DNA of 56,729 nucleotides from Amphimedon queenslandica (taxonomy: Eukaryota > Porifera > Demospongiae > Haplosclerida > Niphatidae), in contig NW_003546402.1 in assembly GCF_000090795.2 (NCBI RefSeq), positions 60,853 through 117,581 of the forward strand. Direction: 5' to 3'. The position numbers and the translations under genes were made by a program. The first letter of the stretch is position 1, and each line of letters opens with the position of its first letter. A model generated the notes under the pieces. It saw only the letters and a list, made by a program, of their open reading frames with translations, was not told the origin of the DNA and ran no database searches. This document shows, one piece after another, positions 1 to 11,774 of this stretch.

Positions 1-93
1 GCCAGTTAGTGAAACCCTCATGATGCTTACTGGTCAGTACAACATACCTATAATGATAGGACAAATAACTAAGACATTTAAATGAAGCATTAC

Positions 94-437
94 TTTGCTC
101 CTGATTGCTGGAAGAGAGCTGCCCATTTTGCAGGATCATAGAACTCAGCCTTGAACATTGGAGCAAAGTCAGCATATGAGAAACCAGGTGGATAGTTCTT
201 TTCCATGAATTCAATGTATTTAGATGCCTTAGTTCCCTTCCATCTGTACCAGAACCACTCAGACCCAAAACTTGGCACAGAATACACTCCCCAATGCATG
301 AATATACCAACCTTAGCTTCATCATACCAGTCTGGTAATGGTCGTTTATCCAGTGAATCCCATGTAGGCTGATACTGACAATCAGTAAAACCAAACACAA
401 GGACTACCAGTACAAATATACTTGCAGAATACTTCAT
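94..437 (-). CDS. Alpha-L-fucosidase (GH29), first exon only
   Basis: This is the 5' exon of a lysosomal/secreted alpha-L-fucosidase, a GH29 enzyme that removes terminal fucose from glycans. The start at 437 is followed by a hydrophobic signal peptide (about residues 1-20, ending near FTDC). The hallmark GH29 N-terminal barrel motifs come next: [26 protein letters not shown] and the [16 protein letters not shown] stretch. A donor GTAATG follows the codons for GAK at 94/93, so the exon ends there and the rest of the gene (including the catalytic nucleophile region) lies off the left edge. The start codon is the first in-frame ATG and places the signal peptide correctly. Family assignment is secure; whether it is the FUCA1 or FUCA2 type cannot be told. 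Confidence 0.92.
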
Positions 438-701
438 TTTTGCTGATACACATTATTTAATAGTGTGTAGGCCGTACATAAGGTGTTTGGGTGGGGCTCA
501 TCTCATGTATGTGTGACTGGTGTGTGTGAATTTGCTCGAAGAAATCAATGAACAACGAATATAGTTAATCAATAATGAATTAAATAATAATTTTATTTAC
601 TAGTCAATTTGTACACTACACTAAAAACAAGACACATTTATACACACATGCACACATGCACAAACAGATGAGAGAAATTTAAAAGATTTGATTAATAATG
701 A

Positions 702-3700
702 TCAACTTCCTTGAGTTAATATATCAATCGTGTCCTCCCAGCTACCTCCTGCTTCATTATAAGCCTCGTGTATTTTGCCTTCTGGCCATACCTCCTTGTA
801 TTGATCTACTTTCTGTAAGTAATCCAGTGACTGTGGAAAGAAAAAGAATTAGTTTATCAAATTTTGCAAAAAATTGCTAGAATCCACCTGCAAAAGACCC
901 TGAACTAATGCAATGTTGATGGTTCAAAATTGAAAGCCTAACTATTTTGAAATGAGCTCAAACTTTTTACAAAACATAAAACCAATAATACGCATTATAT
1001 GCATCAGAAAATGCAACAAATTTGCTTCTAGCCATTTATGACTTAAGATGAAATACATTTACATGTACATACTGTATAGCAGGAAATTTTCGTTGAGTGC
1101 TAATTTTTGTTTGTTTCATTGGCCAAAATTTTGAATGAAATTTTTAAATAATGAAAATTTAATCAAACTACAATTTTTGACCCACGACAGATCCTCGTTT
1201 TACTACAGCCATGGCATAGCAATCTGTGGCATCATCAGGCTTGAAACAGAAAGGCAGTTCTTCTCCAACTGATGGGCTCCAAATACCTTTATAAATGTTG
1301 CATAACCACAAACCATAGACATTTTTCCATCTTAAACCATACACGTCGCACTAATTAAGTGGGTGTGACAGAGAAAATTTATGTTAGGCTAAACAAAAAT
1401 AAAATTAACGAAAATACATGTAACTTGTAAAGCCTGCTTGAAAAGACAATGAAAGTTTCTGGCAACGAAAATTTCCTGCTATACAGCATAACCCATGGTC
1501 ATTGACTAAATTTTGGAGCAACTTAAAATTCAATAACAATCCAATTTTGATCAAAATCACAAGAGGTTCTGCTAATCCTGCTATACAGAGGTTCTTTCAT
1601 ACACTACCCAATAGCCTTATGAAAGGGAGAACAGCAACTGTATTATTATAACTAATAGAGGTGGGCAATACAATACCAAAGTACTCATATATCCTATACC
1701 AGGCCTCTAATACCAAATCCTGGTATTGAGTAGTATAGTGACTACTGACTACGCCCTACCACAACTACTTTGACATCATAATAATGGCCACACCCTTTAA
1801 CTATTTCAAAAAGGCGGCTCATTTCCCTTAATCTTTATCAATAAATAATTATAACTTATTTGCACATGCGCAGTAGCTGACTACTTATTGAGTATCAATA
1901 CCATCGATACTGATATTCAGACTACTTGGTATCGGTATCAATTCAAAATTTCTGGTATCGCCCACCTCTAAATTAACTAAATAAATTAATGTTTGTTAAC
2001 TAAAATATGTTGCAGGGCTTGTTGTAGCCCTTCCAAAAATTGTAAACAACCAAAAAATCTACTAAGCAAATTATCTGATAGTGATAGTGTCCTTTTATAC
2101 TGATGATTTTGAAAAGGCTCTTGTGGGTTGGACAAGTGTGACAATAGTTCAAAGCAACTAGAAGGTGCTGTTATTGTAAAGTGGTCCAGCTATGTAAATA
2201 CTTCAGTGGTGTCACTAATCAGAGGCTCAGAGAAGTGTGACTGCAAAACTTTTAATTTTTTTACAAAGATTCTTGGTATCGGGCAGACCTTATTTTAAGC
2301 CAGACTTTAGCACTAAATTCCAGCTACATACATGTAGTACAAACATTTAAATTTACCTTTTCCACATCTTCTTTGTGAGCTATTAAAGCAGTTTCTGCAC
2401 TGTCCCCATTGTAGCCTTTATCAACAATCTCACCAACTAGAAACAAGAAATCAAATACCTGCACAGAAAGAGAAAAAAATTAATTACTCCTCCAAGAAAA
2501 AATGATCAATTATTATTTCTAATTAGTTTATCATTACTAATTACTTTTTGATTGTCATTCTCATATTTCTTCAAAGCCCTAGCCACTCTAGTAGGAGGAA
2601 ACCCCATACTAGATATACTCTCCAAGCTTTCCTTCTCAGCAGGTGTTAAACTGCTCCTTATATCAGGAAGACTATACACTTTAGGAGGAGGAGGGGGAGA
2701 AGGATGATATGACGAATAACTACTGGGCTCAGAGCTATAAGGGGGCGGGGCTGGTTGCTGTGGCAACTGGCCGACAGGCGGTAGGACAGAAACACCGGCA
2801 AATGGACGATGGGATGGATTGGGGGATGGGACGATACGGGGGCTTGATCTGGCAGTGGGCTTAGGAGCAACAGGAGGAGGAAGGGGAGAGGGAGAGGAAG
2901 AGGGAGGAGGAGGATACTGTATTGATGATGGGATTTGCTATAAAAAGATAAAATGACAAATAATTAATCATTGCACAAAATTTTCCAGAACTGCAAATTT
3001 CTCAAATTTTGTAATTTTTTGAAGATTTGCGAAAATTACTTCTGTGAAAATCAAATTATTACAGTACAAGATGGCAGACGGCATGATTCGCAAAACTAAA
3101 TCTGCAAAATAAATTTTTAGGAAATTCACGAAATTTACAGCTCTTAAAAATTTTTTGCTACAAGGTACATGTATATCACAACATCATAAGCTGTGTCTGT
3201 GTATATGCACTAAATACAATTAGAATAACAGACATAATTGTGTAATTATATTAACTACCATGAAGTTAATTTACCTCTTGTTGTCTGTCTTGTCCTCCTC
3301 CTACATCAAACATTATACCAAATTCATTCCTTCTCGGGCTGACGGCCTCATAAAGATTCTCTGCAGGACCAATAGCCTCATAAAGACCCTCCGATGAACC
3401 AGAAGGAGGAGGAGGAAGAGGACCAGAGAGAGGACGAGGAATAGGACTAGCTGTAGTTATATAAAGGTTATCAGTGGCACCAGACACAGGGGGCGGGGCA
3501 GGACCAGACACAGGGGGAGGGAGAGGACCAGATACAGGAGGTGGTAGAGGACTAGTAGTAGTTATATAACTAGACTGTGATGATGGAGACTGTGAAGTAT
3601 AGCCAGGAGGCTGACCAGGAGGAGCTAGAGAAGTAGGAGCACCACTAGACCCTGTATTACTAGTAGGAGGGACAGTAGTGGTGCTAGTTTGAGGCTGTAA

Positions 3701-4896
3701 TACACTTTGTAGCTCTGAGTATACATCAATAGCTTGTAGGGCCGTAACTTCAAACGGATCACTCTCACCCTCAAAATCCCTTAGACTCATTTCCCCCAGA
3801 GGCTTATCAATAGCAGTACTTGTGCTAACATTGGCTACTGGTGGATCCAATTGAGCAGTACTATCACTAGGAGCTGGTACTGGAGTTAGTATAGTTGAGT
3901 TCTGATAGGGTATTAGAGGGATGGTGCTGGTAGGAGGCATCTGGGGAGGACATATCGTCCCTCCTCTTAAGCTGGCATAAGGTGAAGTAGCTTCACCAGC
4001 AATCGCTTGACGACGTAAATTAGCTTGTTCAATGACTTGCCTTTCCTTAGTAAGATCAGCCTTGAGGAAGAGAAAGAAAAAAGGAAATCTTATATACATG
4101 TACATGAATGCTAAGTTTGAGATATGGAAAGTTTACTCTGATTCTGATTTACTAATCATGGCATAGTAGAAATAGTAATTTATAAAAATAGTATACTCTA
4201 TACAACGGGTCTTTCCCAATAATTGGCTATGACATTAACCACTACTTTAATTACATTTTCAGATACACATTGATGCTTCTTGCTATGTGGGCTGATTCCA
4301 ATCACAAATTCTAGACTAATATATTAATTACAGTTAAAATATATGACAATTGTACATGTAGTGCGTATATTTACATGTACACGTACATGTACACATGAGA
4401 AAATGCAACTGAAACCAGTGATTATTTGTAGGTGTACTGTAACTACATTTAGATATCCCGAATTCCTTATATATCTGAGATTGTAGTTCGGAATTTATTG
4501 TTAAATTACATGTGTATTTATGCCTAATTAAATATTCATATACATGTACATGTACACTTGCATTATGTCTACTCACAATATGTTGAGGTTCATTAAGTTG
4601 AGGCATTGACCAATCCCTGGGCAAGGAGACAGCCTCAGGTATAGGAATAGGAGTCCTGTAACTGACACGTATACCTTTAAGAGCATAAGAATTGATGTAG
4701 GCTGTGAGGAATAGAGAAGAGATGATAAAATTAGAAAAATGAGCGAGTAATTCTTAACAAAAGAAGTTGAAATGAAGCACAAAGCGAGACTAATGTTAGA
4801 CCATTAGTATGAGGGCATCACAATGGACATAAACTCACTGGGGCCCGATTGCCTCGATATAGTTGGTCTTCTCACCAGAGGACTGGTATCCGCCAT
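702..4896 (-). CDS. UBAP1: UBAP1-like ESCRT-I subunit, six exons, about 530 aa
   Basis: UBAP1 is the endosome-specific ESCRT-I subunit that sorts ubiquitinated receptors into multivesicular bodies. Exons on the minus strand: 4896-4839, 4701-4577, 4060-3275, 2937-2545, 2458-2357, 830-702 (stop TGA 704-702). Phases close to 531 codons, against 502 aa in human UBAP1. Exon 2 carries a UMA-like segment (IPIPEAVSLPRDWSMP). Exon 3 has the conserved NSTILTP and DFEGESDPF motifs seen in human UBAP1. Exon 4 is proline-rich, then starts a C-terminal SOUBA region (LTPAEKESLESISSMGF) that continues through exons 5 and 6 (KGYNGDSAETAL, then IHEAYNEAGGSWEDTIDIL). It is divergently paired with the OTUD7-like gene, 111 bp away. 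Long intron 5 carries mobile elements. The N-terminal 19 residues are not part of the human protein I recall. Confidence 0.88.
1071..1488. mobile_element. MITE-like inverted-repeat element ending CTGTATAGCAGG
   Basis: The left end (ACTGTATAGCAGGAAATTTT) and right end (reverse complement, TGCTGTATAGCAGGAAATTT) form a terminal inverted repeat of about 25 bp with few mismatches. The inside has no coding capacity. The same terminal motif recurs at 6416, 12594, 12936 and 55812, so it is a dispersed family. Confidence 0.75.
1656..1970. mobile_element. hAT-like non-autonomous element, TIR TAGAGGTGGGC
   Basis: The left end TAGAGGTGGGCAATAC and right end (reverse complement TAGAGGTGGGCGATAC) match at 15 of 16 positions. 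The TAGAGGTGGGC type of terminus is typical of hAT MITEs. Flanks are AT-rich and I cannot define a clean 8-bp target duplication. It lies inside the last UBAP1 intron and has no coding capacity. Confidence 0.65.
2966..3168. repeat. Inverted-repeat element, 'ACAAGATGGCAG' family, copy 1
   Basis: A palindromic element of about 200 bp in a UBAP1 intron, with the recognisable core GTACAAGATGGCAGACGG and arms rich in GCGAAAATT/AATTTTCGC-type words. The same layout recurs near 13470-13650, 53527-53723, 54850-55038 and, in part, 24530-24625. Confidence 0.6.
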
Positions 4897-5007
4897 GATA
4901 CTGCAAAGGGTGTGGTTATGACGTAATGAACACACCGTGAGATCACGTGATAAGCAATTCATCACGTGATGAAGCTCGTGACTTGCTGAGTCAGCAAATC
5001 TTTAATA
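4897..5007. promoter_or_regulatory. Bidirectional promoter of UBAP1 and the OTUD7-like gene
   Basis: Only 111 bp separate the two start codons. Visible sites are a CRE-like TGACGTAA (4919-4926), two identical 10-bp palindromes ATCACGTGAT (4942-4951 and 4961-4970, centres 19 bp apart), and a perfect 13-bp T-MARE palindrome TGCTGAGTCAGCA (4984-4996). TCACGTGA is the MITF/TFE-type E-box and the T-MARE is bound by Maf/CNC bZIP factors in animals. There is no TATA box. Function is inferred from motif identity and position. Confidence 0.75.
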
Positions 5008-8000
5008 ATGGAGGGGCGCGAGGGTCTTCTCTCTCAATTTGTGGAAAAGACAAATGCTGATCCATCCTTTGCTCAGGACCTGCTAGAGGCCACTGGCTGG
5101 GATTTAGAGGCTGCAGTGAGTGCCTTTAATGGACTTAGCGTTACTTCTGAGCCGCAGAACTATCAATTTGAGGAACCTGGTGAGAGTAATACTGGATATG
5201 TATGAGCTATGAGCTGGATATTAGCACCTAGATAGCTTTGCTAGCAGCTATCAATCAATAGCAATTATGTATATTGATGGTTGTAATTGTAATTGACAAT
5301 GCATGTACAAGTATGAAATAATTATTGTAATTCTTACTTTTGTTTTTATAAATGCATTATATATGTGATTTCAATTATTTAAAGTATGCTTGCTAACTAA
5401 CACTAGACACGGGTTTATAGTCAGTTATGATAATGTCATTAGCAGGTGGCGCGAAATTAATGTTATTTTTGAAAGTGAGCATAATAAAGGTTGTTTTTTT
5501 GTTTTCAGCTTTACTTGAAACTAGATTACTGTAATAACTGATAACTATTAACCAAGTTAACATTATTTAATTAAATTATATTTAATAAATTATTATTATT
5601 AAAGATTTCACCTTGAGCGAATACGATGAGATTCAAATGGAAGAGGTCACTTCTGGCGGTGGCAATGCTTCATCTTCCGACTCCTCTAACTTAACCTCAC
5701 CCGAGAAGAAACAAGTGAAGAAAAGATCAACAAAGAAGAAGAAACCTACCAAAGGACTGGCTAGTGTCGCTGATGATGTTGGGAGTATGTTCCTTAATGT
5801 TGCTGTGTCTGAAGCTAAGCTTAGGGTTGGAGCTGAACATAAAGAGGTACATGTACATGTATTATTACTATTGTATAATAGTGGAGGAGAGAAAAGAGAG
5901 AAGTGCATTTATCATAGTTCTGTCTATTGTGGTCAGGGGTGGTCGGGACAACCACCTCAATAAATGAATCAAGCACTTCATCACTTAGACCAACCATGCA
6001 ATTAACATCATTAATCATAATGTGAACATAATATACTAGTCAACTAGTATGGTGTACATAAATTTAAAAGGAACACTATTAGTCTCTGACCACCTCTAAT
6101 TTTTTAAATGCAGAACCTTGATTTATCACATTTAGTTTAAAGTTTAAGAGAGTATTACATGTATAGTACATTTAGGTAGTTTTGTGCAGCAAAAATAAGT
6201 AATTAAATGATTATTTATTATTTTATATTTACGGTTCTCTACTTTCCTCCTCCTTCCTTCTCTCTTCCTCCAGCAAGTCTTTAATGAGCAGTTCTTTAAG
6301 CATTCCTTCCTTCATCCTGACTTTTCAAGTGAACCGGAAGATCTCCAGAAATTTATTGATACTGACATAAGAGAGATGTCTCACAAACACACACTGGAAA
6401 AATCCGGTAAGAACATACCGTATAGAAGGAAATTTTGTATGTAGTTAAATTTGGTGAAATTGGCATTTTGATAGCCATTTGCCAAAATAAAATCTGCCAT
6501 TTTGAGCCATTATACGCATGCTCAATGGCACATGGCCACAAATTCTCCAGATTAAAATTCTCTAATCACCAAAACTTAGCAATTCACCAAATTTAACTCC
6601 CTCCAAAATTTTCTGCTGCCGTACAAGATGATTTATTGGCGAGGAATTAATATTGACGATTGGCGGTTCTATGAAGAAATCGCCAATATAAAACCTGCCA
6701 ATTTGTTTCAATCCGAGCATACTCAATGGCACGTGCCACAAAATTGCCAATATAAAATCTGCCAATTTCTTTCCACAGGCAAATCTGCCAAATATTACTC
6801 CCGCCAATAAATCATCTTGTGCAGTATTATGGTAAAGTATTTATGATGTTATTTTATAATGATGCAATAAGAATAATAATAGTTGTTTAAGCATCAACTT
6901 GTTATTATTATAATCTGTGATCTGTTCTGCATTACTCCCCATACTTTGTCCCAATAAACGCATGTTTATCATAAACAATGTGTCTTTTTTTTTTAGGTCG
7001 TCTCAATTGGTGGGCTAGTACAGGGAAGCTACCAACATTAGAGCCATTAGCAACCTCTGGTGATGGTAACTGCCTTCTGCACGCTGCCTCACTCTACATG
7101 TGGGGCCTACCAGATCAGGACCTCATTTTAAGGACTCATCTCCACCGAATGTTAACCGATAGCATTCAAAAGGAGGGGATCCATAGACGATGGAAGTATC
7201 TCACAGACTCGCGTAATCAAGAGGCCGGAGGTCTGACCTTCTCCGACGAAGAGTGGGACTTTGAGTGGCACGAGATACTGAGGATCTGTACCAATCAAAC
7301 TAGGCGTCGCCCAACGACGGACTCACTGAGACGGTACAGTACCCTCCGCCCACACTACGAGAGTCTTGAAGAGGTTCATGTATTTGGTCTTTCGCATGTT
7401 CTAAGACGTCCAATCATAATAGTAGCTGATGAGTACCTCAGGGATATGAATGGGGAGCCTCTAGCTCCTATATACTTTGGTGGTATCTATCTCCCTCTGG
7501 AGTGGAGTCCTTCCTCTTGTTTCAAGTCCCCGCTGGTACTCGCTTACGATTCCTCTCATTTCTCGCCTCTCGTTGCTAAAAAGGATCTCGAAATTGCTCA
7601 GAAGCAAAAGAAGAACTCTCGTCTCCGTCACATGCAGTCGAAACAAGACACTGTGATGCCATTAGTCGATCCAAATGGGTCACTCCTCCCCATTCTCTTT
7701 GCCTATGATCCAAAGAAACCCTCAGACTACCCACAGAAATGGAGCAACACAAAATGCCCAGCTGGTGAGTTTCCGGATCGAATTGTAGCACTACTGGAAA
7801 GCTATATGGACATACGGTGGATCCAGCTACACATTGGAGCAAAGTTTGGTAGTCATAATGAGTACCCTGACAAGGACAGTGTTACGATCCCAGTCAAAGT
7901 ACCCAAGGTACGATTCCCAGCCTCTGTTGTATCCACTATTGGGGAACCAGAGTATCAGGCTGTACTTGTTAGCAAGTATCTTGATGACGTTCGCAAGAGA

Positions 8001-8753
8001 TTTGAAGAAGACAAAATAAAGCAAGAGAAGATTGCAGCTAACCGAGCGAGACAAGAAGAAGAGATGAGGAGGATAGAGGCCAGCAGACCAGTCCCTTGTG
8101 AAGGGAAGGGCTGCACGCTATACGGTACCCCAGCCACTGATAACTTATGCTCTCAGTGTTACTCTTTATCTAAAAAGAATGAAAGTCAAGGAGCCTATGA
8201 GAGAAGTGTGTCTGTCCCAGCTGGCCAGTCATCACAGTCCCTCTCTAAAGAGCCCACTCCTCCTCCACTCACTCATTCAACAAGACCCCCTGAACTCATT
8301 ACCAGACAAAACTTGACCACTAATGATAACAACAGTCCTAAACAGTCTTCACCAGCTCAACGCCATCGCTCTCCTCCTTCTACCCCTCCTCCTCCTCCTC
8401 CTCCTCAAAGTGCTTCTTCACAGCCACAGCCAGTCAGTCCTACGGCTCAGTTATTTAAGCCAGTGCCCAGTTCACCTAAAACTGATCATCCTCCTCCTAA
8501 TGTCCGACCCAATGTCTCTTACTCTAGTCCCACGAGGAAAGTCGAGAGTAAGAGTCCCAGCCACTCATCGCGTGGAGGGTATTCCAGGGATCATATTAAA
8601 CCGATCACATTAGATGAGGGAGGAGGGAGTCCTTATGTTCCAGGGTCTGATAGGAGCAGGTGTAAGACGATTGGTTGCGAGTTTTTTGGTAGGCCAGAGA
8701 CGAATGGATTTTGCTCGGGTTGTTATAATCCAGGGAAGGAGACATTAGTGTAA
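5008..8753 (+). CDS. OTUD7 (Cezanne)-like OTU deubiquitinase, four exons, 767 aa
   Basis: This is an A20-family OTU deubiquitinase closest to OTUD7A/B (Cezanne, which cleaves K11-linked ubiquitin in vertebrates). Exons: 5008-5179, 5605-5846, 6274-6406, 6997-8753; phases sum to 768 codons. Residues 1-45 form a UBA domain (FVEKTNADPSFAQDLLEATG). A basic, Ser-rich linker follows, then the OTU domain from GRLNWW (residue 183). The catalytic cysteine is in SGDGNCLLHAA (Cys208) and the catalytic histidine in AYDSSHFSPLV (His370). FGGIYLPLEW is the expected Cezanne motif. Two A20-type zinc fingers follow, with cysteines about 550/555/567/570 and 738/743/755/758, separated by a proline/serine-rich linker. 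Vertebrate OTUD7 proteins, as I recall them, have one such finger. It shares its promoter with UBAP1. Confidence 0.93.
6416..6628. mobile_element. MITE-like element, GTATAG...AAATTTT family
   Basis: It begins ACCGTATAGAAGGAAATTTT and ends with TCCAAAATTTTCTGCTGCCGTAC, an inverted repeat. The inside reads GCCATTTTGAGCCATTATACGC, shared with the copies at 12936-13138 and 55812-56020. It sits in the last OTUD7 intron. Confidence 0.65.
6625..6832. mobile_element. Hairpin element with ACAAGATGATTTATTGGCG arms
   Basis: The left arm ACAAGATGATTTATTGGCG is mirrored at the right by CGCCAATAAATCATCTTGT. Internal short inverted repeats (GCCAATATAAAA, CCTGCCAATT) add to the fold. It directly abuts the previous element in the same OTUD7 intron and is non-coding. 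Confidence 0.7.
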
Positions 8754-9197
8754 TTAATAATGTGCACGTGTTTCTATTTATGCACTATTACACAAGTGTG
8801 CAATCTTATGTATGTATCATGTATAATTTCAATTAATTTGTTTATTTATCAGGATAGTTTGTTATTTCTCATTATTTTTAATTAATGCTACAGTCACACA
8901 TGCTCTTATCTTCTTGCCATTATCATCTTCTAAGTTCTCACAGCTTATATACAATGTATGTCTTCCTATATTCCTTCTCTTCTATTTTCTTTCATCAGGG
9001 TATTTTTGTGATAGCGGAACAGTTTATTAATTTAAACTCGATTTTATATAACTTGATTTTTAATTTGCCATTATTTTTTATAAATTAAAAGTTATTTTTC
9101 TTCTTTAAAACAATACAAGAGAGAAAAGTAGATCTATAGATGCATGAATCAAATGACTGGACAGAACAAAAACAAAAATACAAACAATAACAACAAC

Positions 9198-9229
<32 letters not shown>

Positions 9230-9572
9230 TTGGAGCTGATACGATGAATTAATGAGTAACACAATTACTTTACACAAAACAATCATCAAAATAATAATAA
9301 TAATGACGTAATATATTACACAATAATAATGATAATAATAAAGCTTACTGTCAATAAAGGTAATAGTGTTGATGTGTCACTGTCTTTTACAAATTATATT
9401 AAAAGTAAGAGGATCTGTAGTAGCTTTTCCATGATATGAACAAAAGAGAGAGAGAGAGGAACTGTAGTAGTAAATGTGAGTGTGGCTGAAGGGCTTGTGT
9501 TGTTGAGAGGATAAAAGTTGAGAATGACAGGCTGGGATGGATGGGGTGAGTTTGGTTTACTTTCTATGACTG
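8754..9572. other. Convergent 3' UTR/intergenic region with (TAA)n
   Basis: This AT-rich stretch lies between the OTUD7 stop and the KLF stop, which converge here. An ATTAAA at about 9083 could serve OTUD7 polyadenylation. An AAT/TAA microsatellite runs at about 9195-9228. I see no gene. Confidence 0.5.
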
Positions 9573-11015
9573 CTACTGAACTGAAGTGGTAAGAGAGACT
9601 GATGAAGTGGTGGTACCGACGGCTGGAGTGATTTTGTCTGCTGCTGCTTCTTCTTTGACGCTGAACATTTGCTGTAGGATAGATTGGTACGAAGACATCA
9701 AGATATCTGCGGAGGACTTTGAATTGTCTTGTTGATTAACGGTCATTGCTTGACTGCTGTTAGTACTCTCCATAGGTTCTTCCTCTTCTTCTGTCTTTTC
9801 AGTTTTAATGGAGTCTATAGGAACAGGGAGTGGATTACTAGCCGGAGGAGCAGCTCCTATCACGCTCCCATTGATACCTAGTATATCAGCAACTGTGAGT
9901 TGTTTGTTAGCAGTACTGGCAGTGAGCTTTAAGAGGCTGGGATCTATAATCAAACCAGAGGGAGAGATCAGGATACCCTCAGGCAGAACAACAGGCTGTC
10001 CTTGCGTTAGATTCACTTGATTCGAGAGAGGAAGGATAGATTTGACAGCATTAGCAGTAATGCCAGTTCCATCAGACAGTCCTTTACTTACCCCTGGTTC
10101 CAGCTTTGTCTTTGTTCTCTGGTTGGCATGACGCTTCACATGTTTACTCAAATGGTCGCTCCTCATGAACCTCTTGTCGCAAACAGGGCAAGCGAATCTC
10201 TTCTCCCCGGTGTGGGTCCTGTAATGGCGTGCAAGCTCGTCCGAGCGTGCAAACCTTTTAGAACAGTTCTCCCAAGTACAGGGAAATGGTCGCTCCCCGG
10301 TGTGGGTACGTATGTGTGCTTTTAGGTGGGAGCTCTTCCCGTATGCCTTACCGCAGCCTTCCCAAGGACATATGTGGTTTTTCTTTTTTGGTTTGAGACC
10401 CTGAGGTTTAGGATGAGGAGCAGTCCAGACTGTGTGCTCTACTGTTTGTACTTCGGATGAAGTGACGTCTTCTTCGTTACCTTGCTGGGGGACTGTTTGA
10501 TCTGGAGAGGAAGAGGCTGGAGGCTCTGGTGGGGTATTAGAGGCAGCATTAAGAAGAGCCTCTATATTCATATAGACCAGTTGCTGCTGCTGGGGAGAGA
10601 GACCACTAGCTGCAGTGCCCGCCATTTCTTCCTCTCCGTCTTGAACTCCATTCCTAGGAGTCTCTGTGACTATGCTAGGCTCTCCTTTCTTTTCTTCTCC
10701 TGGCGTGGAGAGCAGGGAGGATGGTGGTGTGGGTTCGGATGGTGTTGCACCTGACAGCTGCTCTTGCTCGGTAGAAGAAGAGGAGGAGGCGGTAGAGACT
10801 GTACGGGCAAGTGTCTCTTGGCTGAGGTTGGCCAGTACTTTTGCAACAAGAAACAAAGCCGTTGGGTTCTCCTCGCCAGTCCCTGTTCCCACTCCTCCGT
10901 CTGTAGAAAGGCCAAGAGAAGGGATACCTCCCTCCAAAATAGCTGTGGCGGTGTGGCTGCCCTTGGACGGAGAAAAAGGGGGAGTGGGCCCGTTAAGGAT
11001 TGTCTCGGTCGCCAT
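9573..11015 (-). CDS. Krueppel-like factor (KLF), three C2H2 fingers
   Basis: This is a sequence-specific transcription factor of the Sp/KLF family that should bind GC/CACCC boxes in the nucleus. The 480-residue frame has three fingers at about residues 216-238, 246-268 and 276-296. Canonical recognition helices are [16 protein letters not shown] and RSDHLSKH, joined by HTGE(R/K) linkers. No Sp-type buttonhead CxCPxC box precedes the fingers, favouring KLF over Sp. N-terminal region: Ser/Thr/Pro- and Gln-rich. A basic stretch (KPKKKNH) flanks finger 1. Unusually, about 180 residues follow the fingers, including two SUMO-type motifs (IKTE, VKEE) and an acidic patch. A splice acceptor (TTGTTTTAG) lies 30-odd bases upstream of the ATG and the frame stays open to it, so an upstream coding exon (adding LAPKRKG) cannot be excluded. 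Confidence 0.9.
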   Translation of the reverse strand: MATETILNGPTPPFSPSKGSHTATAILEGGIPSLGLSTDGGVGTGTGEENPTALFLVAKVLANLSQETLARTVSTASSSSSTEQEQLSGATPSEPTPPSSLLSTPGEEKKGEPSIVTETPRNGVQDGEEEMAGTAASGLSPQQQQLVYMNIEALLNAASNTPPEPPASSSPDQTVPQQGNEEDVTSSEVQTVEHTVWTAPHPKPQGLKPKKKNHICPWEGCGKAYGKSSHLKAHIRTHTGERPFPCTWENCSKRFARSDELARHYRTHTGEKRFACPVCDKRFMRSDHLSKHVKRHANQRTKTKLEPGVSKGLSDGTGITANAVKSILPLSNQVNLTQGQPVVLPEGILISPSGLIIDPSLLKLTASTANKQLTVADILGINGSVIGAAPPASNPLPVPIDSIKTEKTEEEEEPMESTNSSQAMTVNQQDNSKSSADILMSSYQSILQQMFSVKEEAAADKITPAVGTTTSSVSLTTSVQ

Positions 11016-11774
11016 CCCTTTTCTCTTTGGAGCAAGACCCTGAACCTAAAACAACAATAGTAACAATGTTTACTACAAGCTTAGAGAGTCTTACAATGGC
11101 TGTTAAAACTGTTAGATAGCCTGTGGAGAAGAAAGAGACAGAGCCCTATGGAGCGGTATGCTATTCACACCTCCCGATATAATGAAAGGCGTGGTCTAGT
11201 GGTCGCTAGGAGTGGGCGGTGGCTGGAGGAGGTGTAGCTGGTTTCTTGCAAACTCTCTTTGTTGTGGTTAACAAAAGAATGCAAGACATGCAATAGCTCA
11301 ATTAGCTTGGGAACACACCAACACTCCAAAAGTCCAGCAGGAGCCAGCCACTCCTCTGTCACTAATTGCAAAATATGCAATAACAAGGACTGCCTTTATA
11401 ATGTTTGTTTATTATTTTAAAATAATTATTATTTTAGGATAGTATTTTAAATAAACTAATCAGTGGACATAAGGTAGGAGACTATCATCACAGACTATAA
11501 AGATGTCCAACTCCCTTTTCAGATTAAACTCTTTCCAAGTCGGTGTGAACTCAACTTTGGCAGCTGTACATCGCCACTTCCCTTCTAGAGAGATAATAAT
11601 ACTAATAACAATCAATATTTATAAAAATTGTTTATTACATGACACAACATGAATATAACAAACAATATTCTCTCTCCTGGAAGATGTCAACACAATGTAC
11701 TTGAATACATAATGCTCATCACTAGCTACCTATTAATAAGGCATACCAAACCTTCCTTAAAAGGGCTTGTTACA
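11016..11774. other. KLF upstream region and 3' end of coiled-coil gene
   Basis: It holds the probable 5' leader or intron of the KLF gene (acceptor near 11053) and, from the right, the 3' UTR of the coiled-coil gene with a minus-strand AATAAA signal at 11636-11631. No further coding exon is recognised. Confidence 0.5.

Larger units (their letters stand above)
831..2356 (-). other. UBAP1 last intron, filled with MITE-like elements
   Basis: This 1.5-kb intron holds two inverted-repeat elements (1071-1488 and 1656-1970, listed separately). The rest is low-complexity AT-rich sequence in which I see no exon. Confidence 0.7.

Noticed and set aside
2658..2870. Antisense/alternate-frame open frame over the UBAP1 proline-rich exon
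   Set aside because: Shadow of a low-complexity coding exon; the other frame matches UBAP1 with correct phases.
7461..8613. Several open frames overlapping the OTUD7 last exon
   Set aside because: Alternative-frame shadows; only the frame with the OTU catalytic motifs is credible.
10482..11060. Plus-strand open frames opposite the KLF gene
   Set aside because: They are complements of the Ser/Pro-rich KLF coding sequence, with no splice context or recognisable domain.
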